DNA of 64,000 nucleotides, taken from the NCBI RefSeq assembly GCF_000720475.1, contig NZ_JOAP01000021.1, positions 1 through 64,000 of the forward strand, in the 5' to 3' direction. The translations under genes and the position numbers were made by a program. The notes under the pieces were generated by a model. It was not told the DNA's origin. It ran no database searches and saw nothing but the letters and a program-made list of their open reading frames with translations. Shown one piece after another: positions 1 to 7,730 of this stretch. Numbering within the stretch: position 1 is the first letter of the stretch; each line of letters opens with the position of its first letter. This DNA comes from Streptomyces aureocirculatus. GTDB lineage: Bacteria; Actinomycetota; Actinomycetes; Streptomycetales; Streptomycetaceae.

Positions 1-50
1 GATGGTACTGCAGGGGGGACCCTGTGGGAGAGTAGGACGCCGCCGAACTA
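1..50 (+). rRNA. rrf: 5S ribosomal RNA, 3' end only (partial)
   Basis: The first ~49 bases match the conserved 3' part of actinobacterial 5S rRNA (GATGGTACTGCAGGGGGG, then GGGAGAGTAGGACGCCGCCG). The molecule is about 120 nt, so roughly 70 nt lie left of the window, along with the presumed 16S-23S part of the rrn operon. The exact 3' end is not certain to a base. Confidence 0.93.
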
Positions 51-60
51 ATTTTATAGG

Positions 61-92
61 AAAACCCCCGCACCTCACGGTGCGGGGGTTTT
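61..92 (+). terminator. rrn operon intrinsic terminator
   Basis: Perfect 14-bp stem (aaaacccccgcacc / ggtgcgggggtttt) with a 4-nt loop and a T run, 11 nt after the 5S end. This is a classic factor-independent terminator for the rRNA operon. Confidence 0.92.
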
Positions 93-111
93 CTGCGTTT
101 AGGGTCGAACC

Positions 112-762
112 ATGCGATACGAACTGATCATTTTCGACAATGACGGCGTCCTGGTGGACAGCGAGCCCCTCTCCAACACCATGCTCGCCGCCTATCTGAC
201 AGAACTCGGCCACCCCACCTCGTACGAAGAATCCCTGCGCGACTATATGGGCGCCGCGATGCACCGCGTACACGACACCATTCTCGAACGGTCAGGAAAG
301 CGGCTTCCCGAAGACTTCGACGACGTCTTCCACGAGCGGGTCTTCGCCGCCTTCGAACGCGAGCTACAGCCCATGGCGGGAGCCGTGGAACTCCTGGAGC
401 AGCTCACCGCGGACGGTGTGCCCTACTGCCTCGCGTCCTCCGGAAGCCACCAGCGGATTCGCGTCGGACACCGCAAGACAGGGCTCGACAAATGGTTCGA
501 CGAAGGACGCATCTTCAGTTCCCAGGACGTCGGGCGCGGCAAGCCGGCACCTGACCTCTTCCTGCACGCCGCCGAACACATGGGAGTCGCACCCGGCAAG
601 TGCGTCGTCATCGAGGACAGCCCGCTGGGCGTACAGGCCGCCAACGCGGCCGGGATGGACGTCTACGGCTTCACCGCCATGACACCGGCCGAACGACTCC
701 GTGAAGCCACCCGGCTGTTCAGCCACCTGAGCGAGGTGCCTGGCCTCCTCGCGGCAAAGTAG
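112..762 (+). CDS. HAD-superfamily hydrolase, beta-phosphoglucomutase/phosphatase type
   Basis: A 216-aa soluble protein with the four HAD motifs: FDNDGVLVDSE at residues 8-18 (nucleophile Asp9, acid/base Asp11), SSG near residue 109, KPAP near residue 143, and VIEDSPLGVQAA near residue 165. The all-helical cap inserted after motif I is typical of the subfamily that contains beta-PGM, phosphoglycolate phosphatase and sugar-phosphate phosphatases. The substrate cannot be read from sequence. The start ATG is only 19 nt after the rrn terminator and has no clear Shine-Dalgarno, so its promoter may overlap the 5S end or terminator (TATAGG at 55-60 resembles a -10). Confidence 0.9.
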   Translation: MRYELIIFDNDGVLVDSEPLSNTMLAAYLTELGHPTSYEESLRDYMGAAMHRVHDTILERSGKRLPEDFDDVFHERVFAAFERELQPMAGAVELLEQLTADGVPYCLASSGSHQRIRVGHRKTGLDKWFDEGRIFSSQDVGRGKPAPDLFLHAAEHMGVAPGKCVVIEDSPLGVQAANAAGMDVYGFTAMTPAERLREATRLFSHLSEVPGLLAAK

Positions 763-813
763 TGAAGTGATCCGTCTACCCATGAGTAGGCGGGGATCCT
801 ACGCTTCGCAGCC

Positions 814-2109
814 ATGACGGAAACGCTGCGGCGCGGCAGGGCCTCGCTGGCCTTCGGCTTCCTGGTGCAGGGCGTCACGTTCGCGCTGCTCGTGACGCGC
901 ATACCCGCGCTACAGGACCGGTACGGGATATCCGACGGGCTGCTGCCCCTCTTCCTCGCCGCCGTGCCGGTCCTGGCCGGAATCGGGAGCGTGTGCACCG
1001 AGCGTCTCGTGCGGAGAGTGCCGCCCAGCAGGGTGCTGCGGTGGTCGCAGCCCGTGGTGCTGCTCGCGCTGCTCGGCGCGGGCGCGGGGGACGCCCTGTG
1101 GGAGATCGCGATGGCGCTGGGGGTGTTCGGGCTCGCGGTCGGCGCCCTGGACGCGTCGATGAACATGCTGGGGGTCAGCCTCCAGCGGGCGTACGGGCGC
1201 AGCATCATGCTGGGCTTCCACGCGGCGTACAGCCTGGGCGGAATCGCGGGGGCCTCGCTTGCGTGGGCGGGAGCGCACTGGGACCTGTCGCTGCTCGTGT
1301 CGTATCTGCCGGTCGTCGTGGTGCTGCTGCCGGCCGCCCTTGTGGGGAGCCGGTGGTACGTGGACAGCGACGACACGGGCGCCGGTGAGTGGGCCTCCCC
1401 CAAGCTGACCTCCCCGGAACTGACCTCCCCGGAACTGACCTCCCCGGAACTGACCTCCCGTGACCCGGGCGACCCGGGCCGCGCCCCCGCGTCGGTGGGC
1501 TTCAAGGCGCTCCTTCCGTTGTGCCTCGTGATGACCTTCGCGTACATCGGGGACTCGACCGTCTCCAACTGGAGCGCGAAGTATCTACAGGACGTGCTGG
1601 GGAGTTCGGAGGAGCTGTCGACCGTTCCGTACAACGTCTACATGGTGATGAACCTGCTGGGGCGGACGGTCGGGGACCTGGGGGTGCGGCGGTTCGGGGC
1701 CGTCGCCGTGGTGCGGTGCGGGGCGGTGCTCGCGGCGGCGGGGTTCGGTGTGGTGACGATGGCGCCCGGGGCGTGGGTGGGGATCCTCGGGTTCACGCTC
1801 CTCGGGATCGGTCTTTGTGTGATCGTGCCGCAGACGTTCGCGGCGGCGGGAAAGCTGTTCCCCGGTGCCTCGGACGTGGCGGTGGCCCGGTTGAACGTCT
1901 TCAACTACGTGGGTTTCCTGATCGGTTCACCGCTGGTGGGCGCGCTCGGAGAAGTGTGGAACTACCGCGGGGCGATGGTCGTTCCTCTGGTGTTGGTACT
2001 CATGACCCTGAGGTATGCCAGGTCGTTCGCCCCCGACCCGGACCGATACGGTGATGGTCATGAGCGGCCGCGCACAACTGATGTGGGACGAGGCAGTAAC
2101 GGGCTATGA
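814..2109 (+). CDS. MFS transporter
   Basis: A 431-aa protein with about 12 hydrophobic segments in two bundles, typical of a major facilitator superfamily permease of unknown substrate. N-terminal TM segments start near residue 12, and a conserved-looking loop ARLNVFNYVGFLIGSPLVG precedes the last helices. The central cytoplasmic loop (about residues 193-213) holds a repeated SPELT pentapeptide encoded by a 15-bp tandem repeat, probably unstructured. There is no good Shine-Dalgarno before the ATG. The 3' end overlaps the next gene by about 50 nt in another frame, suggesting translational coupling with the deacetylase. Confidence 0.88.
   Translation: MTETLRRGRASLAFGFLVQGVTFALLVTRIPALQDRYGISDGLLPLFLAAVPVLAGIGSVCTERLVRRVPPSRVLRWSQPVVLLALLGAGAGDALWEIAMALGVFGLAVGALDASMNMLGVSLQRAYGRSIMLGFHAAYSLGGIAGASLAWAGAHWDLSLLVSYLPVVVVLLPAALVGSRWYVDSDDTGAGEWASPKLTSPELTSPELTSPELTSRDPGDPGRAPASVGFKALLPLCLVMTFAYIGDSTVSNWSAKYLQDVLGSSEELSTVPYNVYMVMNLLGRTVGDLGVRRFGAVAVVRCGAVLAAAGFGVVTMAPGAWVGILGFTLLGIGLCVIVPQTFAAAGKLFPGASDVAVARLNVFNYVGFLIGSPLVGALGEVWNYRGAMVVPLVLVLMTLRYARSFAPDPDRYGDGHERPRTTDVGRGSNGL
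1405..1464 (+). repeat. 15-bp in-frame tandem repeat in MFS gene
   Basis: Three perfect copies of ctgacctccccggaa (1405-1449) followed by a degenerate fourth (1450-1464). They encode (L)TSPE repeats in the central loop of the permease. Copy number can change without shifting the frame. Confidence 0.9.
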
Positions 2110-3232
2110 CTTCGGTCCACAGCACCCCATGGACCCGGTCAGGCTCGCGCTGACGAGAAGTCTGATCGACGCCTTCGGGCTCGACCGGGAGCTGGACGTG
2201 GTCGCGGCGAAGCGCGCCGGGGAGTCGACGCTCGGGCTCGTGCACCGCGAGGACTATGTGCGGGCGGTGCGGGCGGCCTCCGCCGACCCGGCTTCGGCCC
2301 GCGGGGATTACGGACTCGGAACGGAGGACGACCCCGCCTTCGCCGGCATGCACGAAGTGTCGGCGCTGATCGCGGGGCAGTCGGTCGCGGCCGCCGAAGC
2401 CGTGTGGCAGGGCGAGGCGCTGCACGCCGTGAACTTCGCGGGCGGCCTGCACCACGCGATGCCGGGCAGCGCCTCCGGGTTCTGTGTGTACAACGACGCG
2501 GCCCTGGCCATCGCGCGGCTCCTGGAGCTGGGCGCGGAGCGCGTCGCGTACGTGGACGTGGACGTGCACCACGGGGACGGCGTGCAGGCGGCGTTCTGGG
2601 AGGACCCGCGGGTCCTGACGATCTCCCTGCATGAACATCCCCGGATGCTGTTCCCGGGCACCGGCTGGCCCGAGGAGACGGGCGCCGAGCCCGCGGTGGG
2701 CAGTGCGGCCAATGTGGCGCTGCCCGCGGGGACGGGGGACGAGGGGTGGGTGCGGGCGTTCCACGCCGTGGTGCCGGAGCTCATCGCCGGGTTCCGGCCG
2801 CAGGTGCTCGTGACGCAGCACGGCGCGGACACGCACTTCGAGGACCCGCTCGCGCATCTGGCGGTGTCCCTCGACGCGCAGCGTGCGGTGCAGATCGCCT
2901 GTCACGAGCTGGCCCACGAGTACGCCGACGGGCGCTGGGTGGCCCTGGGGGGCGGGGGTTACGCGGTGGTGGACGTGGTGCCGAGGTCCTGGACGCATCT
3001 GGTCGCGGTGGCCGCGGGCCGTGAGATCGAACCGACGGCGGTGCTGCCCGAGGTCTGGCAGCAGGAGGTGTACCGCCGTACGCGTACGCGGGGCCCCGGG
3101 CGGATGACGGATGGACGCTGGCCCGTGGAGTGGCGGAGCTGGGACGAGGGGTACGACCCCGCGGACCGCGTGGACCAGGCGGTCCTCGCCACCCGCCGGG
3201 CCGTCTTCCCCCTGCGGGGATTGCTTCCCTGA
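2060..3232 (+). CDS. acuC: Acetoin utilization protein AcuC / class I-type histone deacetylase family
   Basis: About 390 aa, resembling the AcuC branch of the arginase/deacetylase fold. Zn-dependent deacylase signatures are visible: YNDAALAI, the VDVDVHHGDGVQAAFW metal-binding block, TQHGADTH and the C-terminal LGGGGY. The family removes acyl groups from lysine; AcuC is linked to deacetylation of acetyl-CoA synthetase in Bacillus, and the role here is inferred. Two in-frame ATGs (2054, 2060) lie inside the MFS gene. 2060 (MSGRAQLMWDEAV) is chosen because the conserved sequence begins there. It overlaps the MFS gene by 50 nt. Confidence 0.88.
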   Translation: MSGRAQLMWDEAVTGYDFGPQHPMDPVRLALTRSLIDAFGLDRELDVVAAKRAGESTLGLVHREDYVRAVRAASADPASARGDYGLGTEDDPAFAGMHEVSALIAGQSVAAAEAVWQGEALHAVNFAGGLHHAMPGSASGFCVYNDAALAIARLLELGAERVAYVDVDVHHGDGVQAAFWEDPRVLTISLHEHPRMLFPGTGWPEETGAEPAVGSAANVALPAGTGDEGWVRAFHAVVPELIAGFRPQVLVTQHGADTHFEDPLAHLAVSLDAQRAVQIACHELAHEYADGRWVALGGGGYAVVDVVPRSWTHLVAVAAGREIEPTAVLPEVWQQEVYRRTRTRGPGRMTDGRWPVEWRSWDEGYDPADRVDQAVLATRRAVFPLRGLLP

Positions 3233-3237
3233 GGTGT

Positions 3238-3374
3238 GCGCCCCGTCAGGGGCGCGGGGAACCGCGCGCTCAGCGTGCGACGACTCGTAGGTGCGTCTGC
3301 CGGGACAGCGGGCAGATGCGTCTGCGGACTTGTGTCGGTTGCTCGCGCAGTTCCCCGCGCCCCTTGCGGGGCGC
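3238..3374. repeat. Streptomyces intergenic imperfect palindrome (REP-like)
   Basis: A 25-bp arm at 3238-3262 (gcgccccgtcaggggcgcgg...) pairs with 3350-3374 with two mismatches, enclosing a GC-rich middle with nested gtctgc repeats around 3293-3334. The motif pair ggggcgcggggaac / gttccccgcgcccc is a very common intergenic element of Streptomyces chromosomes (recalled, not searched). It lies just after the acuC stop and can act as a strong RNA hairpin. Confidence 0.7.
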
Positions 3375-3487
3375 AGCCCCCGGCGGCCCCGACGGCCCGG
3401 TGCCCCGACGGGGCACTCTTAGCCCAAGTGTGGGGTGTTTTCTGGGTTTTCGGGGTTCCGTGCCGGTATGTGCGGCAGCATCGGGGC

Positions 3488-4303
3488 GTGTTGAGCACCG
3501 GAGCGCTGCGCGCGCATCTGCTGGCGGCCCGGCTCGCCGGGCCCGTCGCCACCTCGCGGGAGGAGAGCCTGCGGAGCTACCGGCTCTTCGCGGCCCGCGA
3601 TCCCCGGATACTTCTCGGGCTGGACCCCGAATGGAACTGGGGTGCGGGAGACTTGCTGCGGTTGATGGCCGACAAGTGCGGCGTCTCCGAAGACCCCCGG
3701 CACACCTCGGGGGCCGACATCATCGACCCGGAACGGACCCTCGCGGGGCTCGAAGCGTTCGCCGAGCGGCTCCAGGACGCGGCCCGGCACAGGCTTCCGG
3801 TCCTGATCGGGACCGGCCACCCGCACCGGCTCCTGGGGTTCTACGCCGCGTTGGCCGATGCGTTGTCGGCGGCGGGATGCCCGGTCCTCACCCCTGCGCA
3901 GGGTTGCTGTGTCGACATAACGACCCGGTTCGGCCTACGCACGTACAACCTTGACTACGTACAGGGCGTCGCGCTGTTGCGCGAACCCGGCGTGCGTCCC
4001 ACCGGGAGTGAGACCGGCGCACACAGCCATTCACCGCTCCCGGTTCGACGCGTCCTCGCGGCCCAGGCGGCCTCCGGGGGACCCCTGCCCGAGCTGGTCA
4101 TCGGGGACCACGGATGGGTCTGCGGAGCAGGTCAGCTCGGGTTTGACGCGATCGGTCTGGCGGATACGGACGATCCGGCGCTGTTCGTCGGAGAGGCGGA
4201 GGGGCGGGTGTCCGTGGTCGTTCCGCTTGATGACGCTGTGCGGTCTGATTACTACCGACCGCTTACTCGCTATGTACTCAATCGAGCGTGTCTGTCACAG
4301 TAA
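3488..4303 (+). CDS. Conserved actinobacterial protein, phosphatase-like annotation
   Basis: A 271-aa protein starting at GTG (VLSTGALRAHLLAARLAG). I do not recognise catalytic motifs. Homologues in Streptomyces are commonly labelled 'phosphatase' between acuC and the small HTH gene. Visible features are GLDPEWNW (near residue 42), VLIGTGHPHRLLGFY (near residue 102), a Cys pair in PAQGCCVDIT, and ELVIGDHGWVCGAGQ, an alternating beta/alpha pattern suggesting a Rossmann-like or HAD-like fold. There is no signal peptide or TM segment. The longer open frame upstream runs through the palindromic repeat and is unlikely to be coding. Confidence 0.7.
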   Translation: MLSTGALRAHLLAARLAGPVATSREESLRSYRLFAARDPRILLGLDPEWNWGAGDLLRLMADKCGVSEDPRHTSGADIIDPERTLAGLEAFAERLQDAARHRLPVLIGTGHPHRLLGFYAALADALSAAGCPVLTPAQGCCVDITTRFGLRTYNLDYVQGVALLREPGVRPTGSETGAHSHSPLPVRRVLAAQAASGGPLPELVIGDHGWVCGAGQLGFDAIGLADTDDPALFVGEAEGRVSVVVPLDDAVRSDYYRPLTRYVLNRACLSQ

Positions 4304-4432
4304 ACGGCCGATGGCAGCTCCTCTTCCCCACTCGCATCACCCGCCCCTACTCTGGGGAGTGAGCGCACAGCGACGAGGAGTCACCGGAAGGGGAAGCCGG
4401 TGCGCGTCATGTGCGGAAGGTTCAGGTGTGTC

Positions 4433-4642
4433 ATGGCTGCTGACCAGAGGCCTCTCAGCGAGGTTGCGTTTCTGACCGTGGCGGAGGTAGCCGCGGTGAT
4501 GCGAGTCTCGAAGATGACCGTGTACCGGCTGGTGCACAGCGGTCATCTGCCCGCAATCCGGGTCGGAAGGTCCTTCCGGGTCCCGGAGAACGCGGTTCAC
4601 GAGTACCTTCGCGACTCATACGTGGGGGTGGAGACGGCCTGA
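4433..4642 (+). CDS. Small HTH DNA-binding protein (excisionase / BldC-like, MerR-type fold)
   Basis: A 69-aa protein with a complete excisionase-family winged-helix: FLTVAEVAAVMRVSKMTVYRLVHSGHLPAIRVGRSFRVPENAVHEYLRDS. BldC of Streptomyces belongs to the same fold family, but this is a distinct single-domain paralogue that is conserved upstream of the bldN region. It probably binds DNA repeats cooperatively. Start ATG 4433 (MAADQRPLSE) is preferred over 4400 because homology begins there; a GGAAGG lies 12 nt upstream. The C-terminal YVGVETA tail is short and no effector domain is present. Confidence 0.88.
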   Translation: MAADQRPLSEVAFLTVAEVAAVMRVSKMTVYRLVHSGHLPAIRVGRSFRVPENAVHEYLRDSYVGVETA

Positions 4643-4656
4643 ACGACCTCCCTCGA

Positions 4657-4686
4657 TTACAGACTCGGCGCAGGTACGGGTAGGCT
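4657..4686 (+). promoter_or_regulatory. Candidate promoter for the 32-aa gene
   Basis: TTACAG (4657-4662) and TAGGCT (4681-4686) separated by 18 bp fit a housekeeping-type Streptomyces promoter. The start codon is 70 nt downstream of the -10. Read by eye only. Confidence 0.4.
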
Positions 4687-4756
4687 GGGCCGACCAGGTC
4701 GTGTGGGCCCAGTCTGCTGCCCCGCACCGAGTGAAGAAAAGTGAGCGAGGGTAGTC

Positions 4757-4855
4757 GTGGGCTCTGTTATCAAGAAGCGGCGTAAGCGGATGGCAAAGAA
4801 GAAGCACCGCAAGCTGCTGAAGCGCACGCGCGTTCAGCGTCGCAACAAGAAGTAA
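4757..4855 (+). CDS. 32-aa highly basic AURKAIP1/COX24-domain (bS22-like) protein
   Basis: GTG start with GAGG 7 nt upstream. It encodes 32 residues, [20 protein letters not shown] then [12 protein letters not shown], over half of them Lys/Arg. This composition and the [14 protein letters not shown] motif match the AURKAIP1/COX24 family, whose actinobacterial members are a small extra ribosomal subunit protein (described as bS22 in mycobacteria). The role in ribosomes is by family. It has its own candidate promoter and a strong terminator, and stands apart from its neighbours. Confidence 0.88.
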   Translation: MGSVIKKRRKRMAKKKHRKLLKRTRVQRRNKK

Positions 4856-4891
4856 GCGACCGCTGCACGTCAGCGAAGCGCAAGCGCATGT

Positions 4892-4929
4892 ATCGAGGCC
4901 CTCCCGTCGTCCGACGGGAGGGCCTCGAT
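4892..4929 (+). terminator. Strong hairpin terminator after the 32-aa gene
   Basis: Perfect 18-bp stem (4892-4909 with 4912-4929, atcgaggccctcccgtcg) and a 2-nt loop, 36 nt after the stop. It lacks a U tract, as is common in Streptomyces. Confidence 0.85.
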
Positions 4930-5243
4930 GCGTTCTCGGCAGCCCTGGCTCAGGGGCCCTGTGTCCCGCCTCACCCGCGGGGATCCCAGTGAGGTCCCGC
5001 AGGAGTCCCGGAGGAATCCGGGAGGAATCCCGGAGGGACAGCGGCCATAGGGGATTCAATAGTTCAAATGCGGGCGAACGGCTTGATCTTTTCGGAGAAG
5101 TGTGGCCGTCGTCACTTCGCACGCCTCGCGGTCGTCACAGCGCAACGTCCAACCGCTAGCGTGGGCCAAGGGCGTAGTGCTCAGACAGGACGCGGGGCGG
5201 GGCGCCCCGACGTCGCGCGGGCTGAGGAAAGGCGGCGCTGATC
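4930..5243. other. Intergenic region before the epimerase
   Basis: Together with the terminator this is a 388-nt gap without a gene. It has a run of purine-rich near-repeats of ggaggaatcc(c)g at about 5006-5038 and an AT-richer patch at 5045-5100 that probably holds the epimerase promoter, though I see no confident -35/-10 pair. No ORF with Streptomyces codon bias was found. Confidence 0.5.
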
Positions 5244-6347
5244 TTGGGCAAGGTCGTGCTTGTGACCGGAGTGGCCCGGCAGCTAGGCGGCAGGTTCGTC
5301 CGGCGCATCCAGCGCGACCCGGAGGTGGAGCGGGTGGTGGCCGTCGACGCCGTCCCACCCGAGCATCATCTCGGCGGTGCCGACTTCGTCCAGGCCGACA
5401 TCCGGCAGCCCACGATCACCAAGGTCCTCGCCGAGCACGGCGTCGACACGGTCGTGCACATGGACGTGACGGGCGCCGCCCTGGCCGGCGGCAGCCGCGG
5501 CTCGGTCAAGGAGACCAACGTCATCGGCACGATGCAGTTGCTCGGCGCCTGCCAGAAGTCGCCGCGGGTGAAGCGCCTCGTGGTGAAGTCCAGTACCAAT
5601 GTGTACGGTTCCGCGCCCCGCGACCCCGCGGTCTTCACGGAGACGACGCCACCGAAGTCCCTGCCCAGCGGCGGTTTCGCCAAGGACGCCGTCGAGGTCG
5701 AGGGCTATGTGCGCGGGTTCGCGCGGCGGCGCCCCGATGTCGCGGTGTGCGTGCTGCGGTTCGCCAACATCCTGGGCCCTGCCGCGGATTCGCCGCTCGC
5801 CGAGTACTTCTCGCTGCCGGTCCTGCCGACGGTCTTCGGCTATGACCCGCGGCTGCAGTTCGTGCACGAGGACGATGCCGTCGACGTGCTGCGCCTCGCC
5901 TCGCACGAGCCCGAGCGCGGGACCCTGAACAGCGGCACGTTCAACATCGCGGGTGCGGGGCTGCTGCTGCTCTCGCAGTGTGCCCGGCGGCTCGGACGGC
6001 CGACGCTGCCGGTGCTGCTCCCGGCGGTCACCTGGGTGGGCGCGGCCCTGCGTACGCTGAGCGTCACGGACTTCTCACCGGAGCAGATCCGGCTGCTCAC
6101 CCACGGCAGGGTCGTGGCCACCCGGCAGATGCGCGAGACACTGGGGTTCAGGCCCAAGTACACGACCGCGGAGGCCTTCGCGGACTTCGTACGCAGTCGG
6201 GGTCCCGGCCTGCTGCCGCCTGCGGCGCTCGCGGGAGCCGTCGACAGGATCGCGGCGCTGCCCCTCGCGGGCGGCGGCGGGAAGTCCGGCGCCGGCGGCG
6301 GTGCCCGACGCGGAGCCGACGACAGTGCCCACCACAGCGCCAATTGA
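5244..6347 (+). CDS. NAD-dependent epimerase/dehydratase family protein (extended SDR)
   Basis: A 367-aa Rossmann protein. The N-terminal LVTGVARQLGGRF is a variant of the TGxxGxxG nucleotide loop, followed by VDA (adenosine ribose binding) and DIRQP. The catalytic-type Ser and YGS region is SSTNVYGSAP. The TTG start is preceded by GAGGAAAGG at 5224-5232 with ideal spacing, which fixes the start. It stands immediately upstream of the acyltransferase, whose ribosome-binding site overlaps this stop codon, so the two are one operon. The substrate is unknown. The C-terminal 30 residues are Gly/Ala-rich and probably disordered. Confidence 0.87.
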   Translation: MGKVVLVTGVARQLGGRFVRRIQRDPEVERVVAVDAVPPEHHLGGADFVQADIRQPTITKVLAEHGVDTVVHMDVTGAALAGGSRGSVKETNVIGTMQLLGACQKSPRVKRLVVKSSTNVYGSAPRDPAVFTETTPPKSLPSGGFAKDAVEVEGYVRGFARRRPDVAVCVLRFANILGPAADSPLAEYFSLPVLPTVFGYDPRLQFVHEDDAVDVLRLASHEPERGTLNSGTFNIAGAGLLLLSQCARRLGRPTLPVLLPAVTWVGAALRTLSVTDFSPEQIRLLTHGRVVATRQMRETLGFRPKYTTAEAFADFVRSRGPGLLPPAALAGAVDRIAALPLAGGGGKSGAGGGARRGADDSAHHSAN

Positions 6348-6361
6348 GGAGATCGTCAACG

Positions 6362-7522
6362 ATGGCGGACGCCAAGGTCATTCCGTTCGACGACGACCGG
6401 TCGCGCGGGGGCGCCCAGCGGCCGCCGCGCCGCAGGTCCGGGCCGCGGCGTCCGGGCGACGGGGCGAAGGCGCGCGACGTCAAGGCGGTCCCGGCGGCCC
6501 CGGGCCGACCGCACGGTGACGCTCCGGGCGGTGCGGACCGGGCCGGTGCGGCGCCGGGCGCGGAGCCCTCGGTCGCGGAAGGCGCCCGGGCGCCGGGGGC
6601 CGGTGCGCCCGGTGGCTCCCGCGCCGCGCGGCGGGACACGGTGCCGGTGCAGGCGTTGCCGTCGGAGCCGCGTGGTGGCGGCGGGGGCTGGGACCGGCGG
6701 ATCGCCGGTGGCCTCGCGTTCCTGCGGCGGCGGCTCACGGGTGAGTACGACGTCGACGACTTCGGGTACGACGCGGAGCTGACCGACCAGGTGCTGATGT
6801 CGCTCCTCCGGCCGATCTACGACAACTACTTCCGCGTCGAGGTCAAGGGCATCGAGAACATCCCCGCCGAGGGTGGGGCGCTGATCGTCGCCAATCACTC
6901 GGGGACGCTGCCGTGGGACGGCCTGATGATGCAGGTCGCCGTGCACGACAACCATCCGCACGGCAGGCATCTGCGGTTGCTCGCCGCCGACCTGGTGTTC
7001 ATGTTGCCGGTCGTGAACGAGCTGGCGCGCAAGGCCGGGCACACATTGGCGTGTGCGGAGGACGCGGGGGCGCTCCTTGAGCGGGGCGAGTTGGTCGGGG
7101 TGATGCCCGAGGGGTTCAAGGGGATCGGGAAGCCGTTCTCGGAGCGGTACAAGCTGCAGCGGTTCGGGCGGGGTGGGTTCGTTTCGACGGCGCTGCGGAC
7201 GGGGTCGCCGATCGTGCCCTGTTCCATCGTGGGGGCCGAGGAGATCTATCCGATGATCGGGAACGCCAAGACGTTGGCGCGGGTTCTCGGGATTCCGTAT
7301 TTCCCGTTGACGCCGACGTTTCCCTGGCTGGGTCCTTTGGGGGTGGTGCCGTTGCCCACGAAGTGGACCATTCAGTTCGGTGAGGCGATTCCTACGGATG
7401 GGTATCCGCCGGAGGCCGCTGAGGATCCGATGCTCATGTTCAATCTGACGGATCAGGTGCGGGAGCAGATTCAGCACACGCTGTACAAGTTGCTCGTGCA
7501 GCGGAGGTCTGTGTTCTTCTGA
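6362..7522 (+). CDS. Lysophospholipid acyltransferase (PlsC/LPLAT domain)
   Basis: A 386-aa protein. Residues 1-105 are Arg/Ala/Pro/Gly-rich and likely disordered. The acyltransferase core starts near residue 140. It shows ANHSGTLPWDG (His-Asp motif I variant), MPEGFKGIGKPF (glycerol-3-phosphate-binding region) and SPIVPCSIVGAEE. These point to transfer of a fatty acyl chain to a lyso-lipid or related acceptor at the membrane face. ATG 6362 is chosen because gaggag at 6346-6351 is well placed. It is cotranscribed with the epimerase (14-nt gap). The hairpin at 7694-7723 ends the unit. Confidence 0.88.
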   Translation: MADAKVIPFDDDRSRGGAQRPPRRRSGPRRPGDGAKARDVKAVPAAPGRPHGDAPGGADRAGAAPGAEPSVAEGARAPGAGAPGGSRAARRDTVPVQALPSEPRGGGGGWDRRIAGGLAFLRRRLTGEYDVDDFGYDAELTDQVLMSLLRPIYDNYFRVEVKGIENIPAEGGALIVANHSGTLPWDGLMMQVAVHDNHPHGRHLRLLAADLVFMLPVVNELARKAGHTLACAEDAGALLERGELVGVMPEGFKGIGKPFSERYKLQRFGRGGFVSTALRTGSPIVPCSIVGAEEIYPMIGNAKTLARVLGIPYFPLTPTFPWLGPLGVVPLPTKWTIQFGEAIPTDGYPPEAAEDPMLMFNLTDQVREQIQHTLYKLLVQRRSVFF

Positions 7523-7633
7523 GGGGCGGGGTACGGGTGCGGGGCCTCGCGGGGCGCCCCGGGCCCGCCCCTTTCCCGCTGCGTCAATCTGCGTCAATCA
7601 GCGGCTCCGCCGCGGGCAGGGGCGCTGCGCCCC

Positions 7634-7667
7634 CTGGACCCCAGCCTTATCTGGACCCCAGCCTTAT
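7634..7667. repeat. 17-bp perfect tandem duplication
   Basis: Two adjacent identical copies of ctggaccccagccttat (7634-7650, 7651-7667) inside the intergenic repeat between the acyltransferase and rsbN. Confidence 0.9.
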
Positions 7668-7723
7668 CGGCGCTTCGCGCCTCGTCCTCAAGCGCCGGAC
7701 GGGCTATCAATAGCCCGTCCGGC
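7668..7723. terminator. Bidirectional terminator built from a dispersed Streptomyces repeat
   Basis: Perfect 13-bp stem gccggacgggcta (7694-7706) with tagcccgtccggc (7711-7723) and a 4-nt loop, between two convergent genes. The flanking cggcgcttcgcgcctcgtcctca recurs at 52735-52755 and, diverged, near 17405, so this is a dispersed element used as a terminator. Confidence 0.82.
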
Positions 7724-7730
7724 GGCTTCG

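Noticed and set aside
663..1634. Long antisense open frame over the MFS gene
   Set aside because: High-GC third-position bias creates open antisense frames; the composition is Ser/Arg/Ala-rich and a clear MFS protein lies on the other strand.
3130..3954. Open frame running through the REP-like palindrome upstream of the phosphatase-like gene
   Set aside because: The translation is Arg/Gly/Pro repeat noise and overlaps acuC and the real downstream frame.
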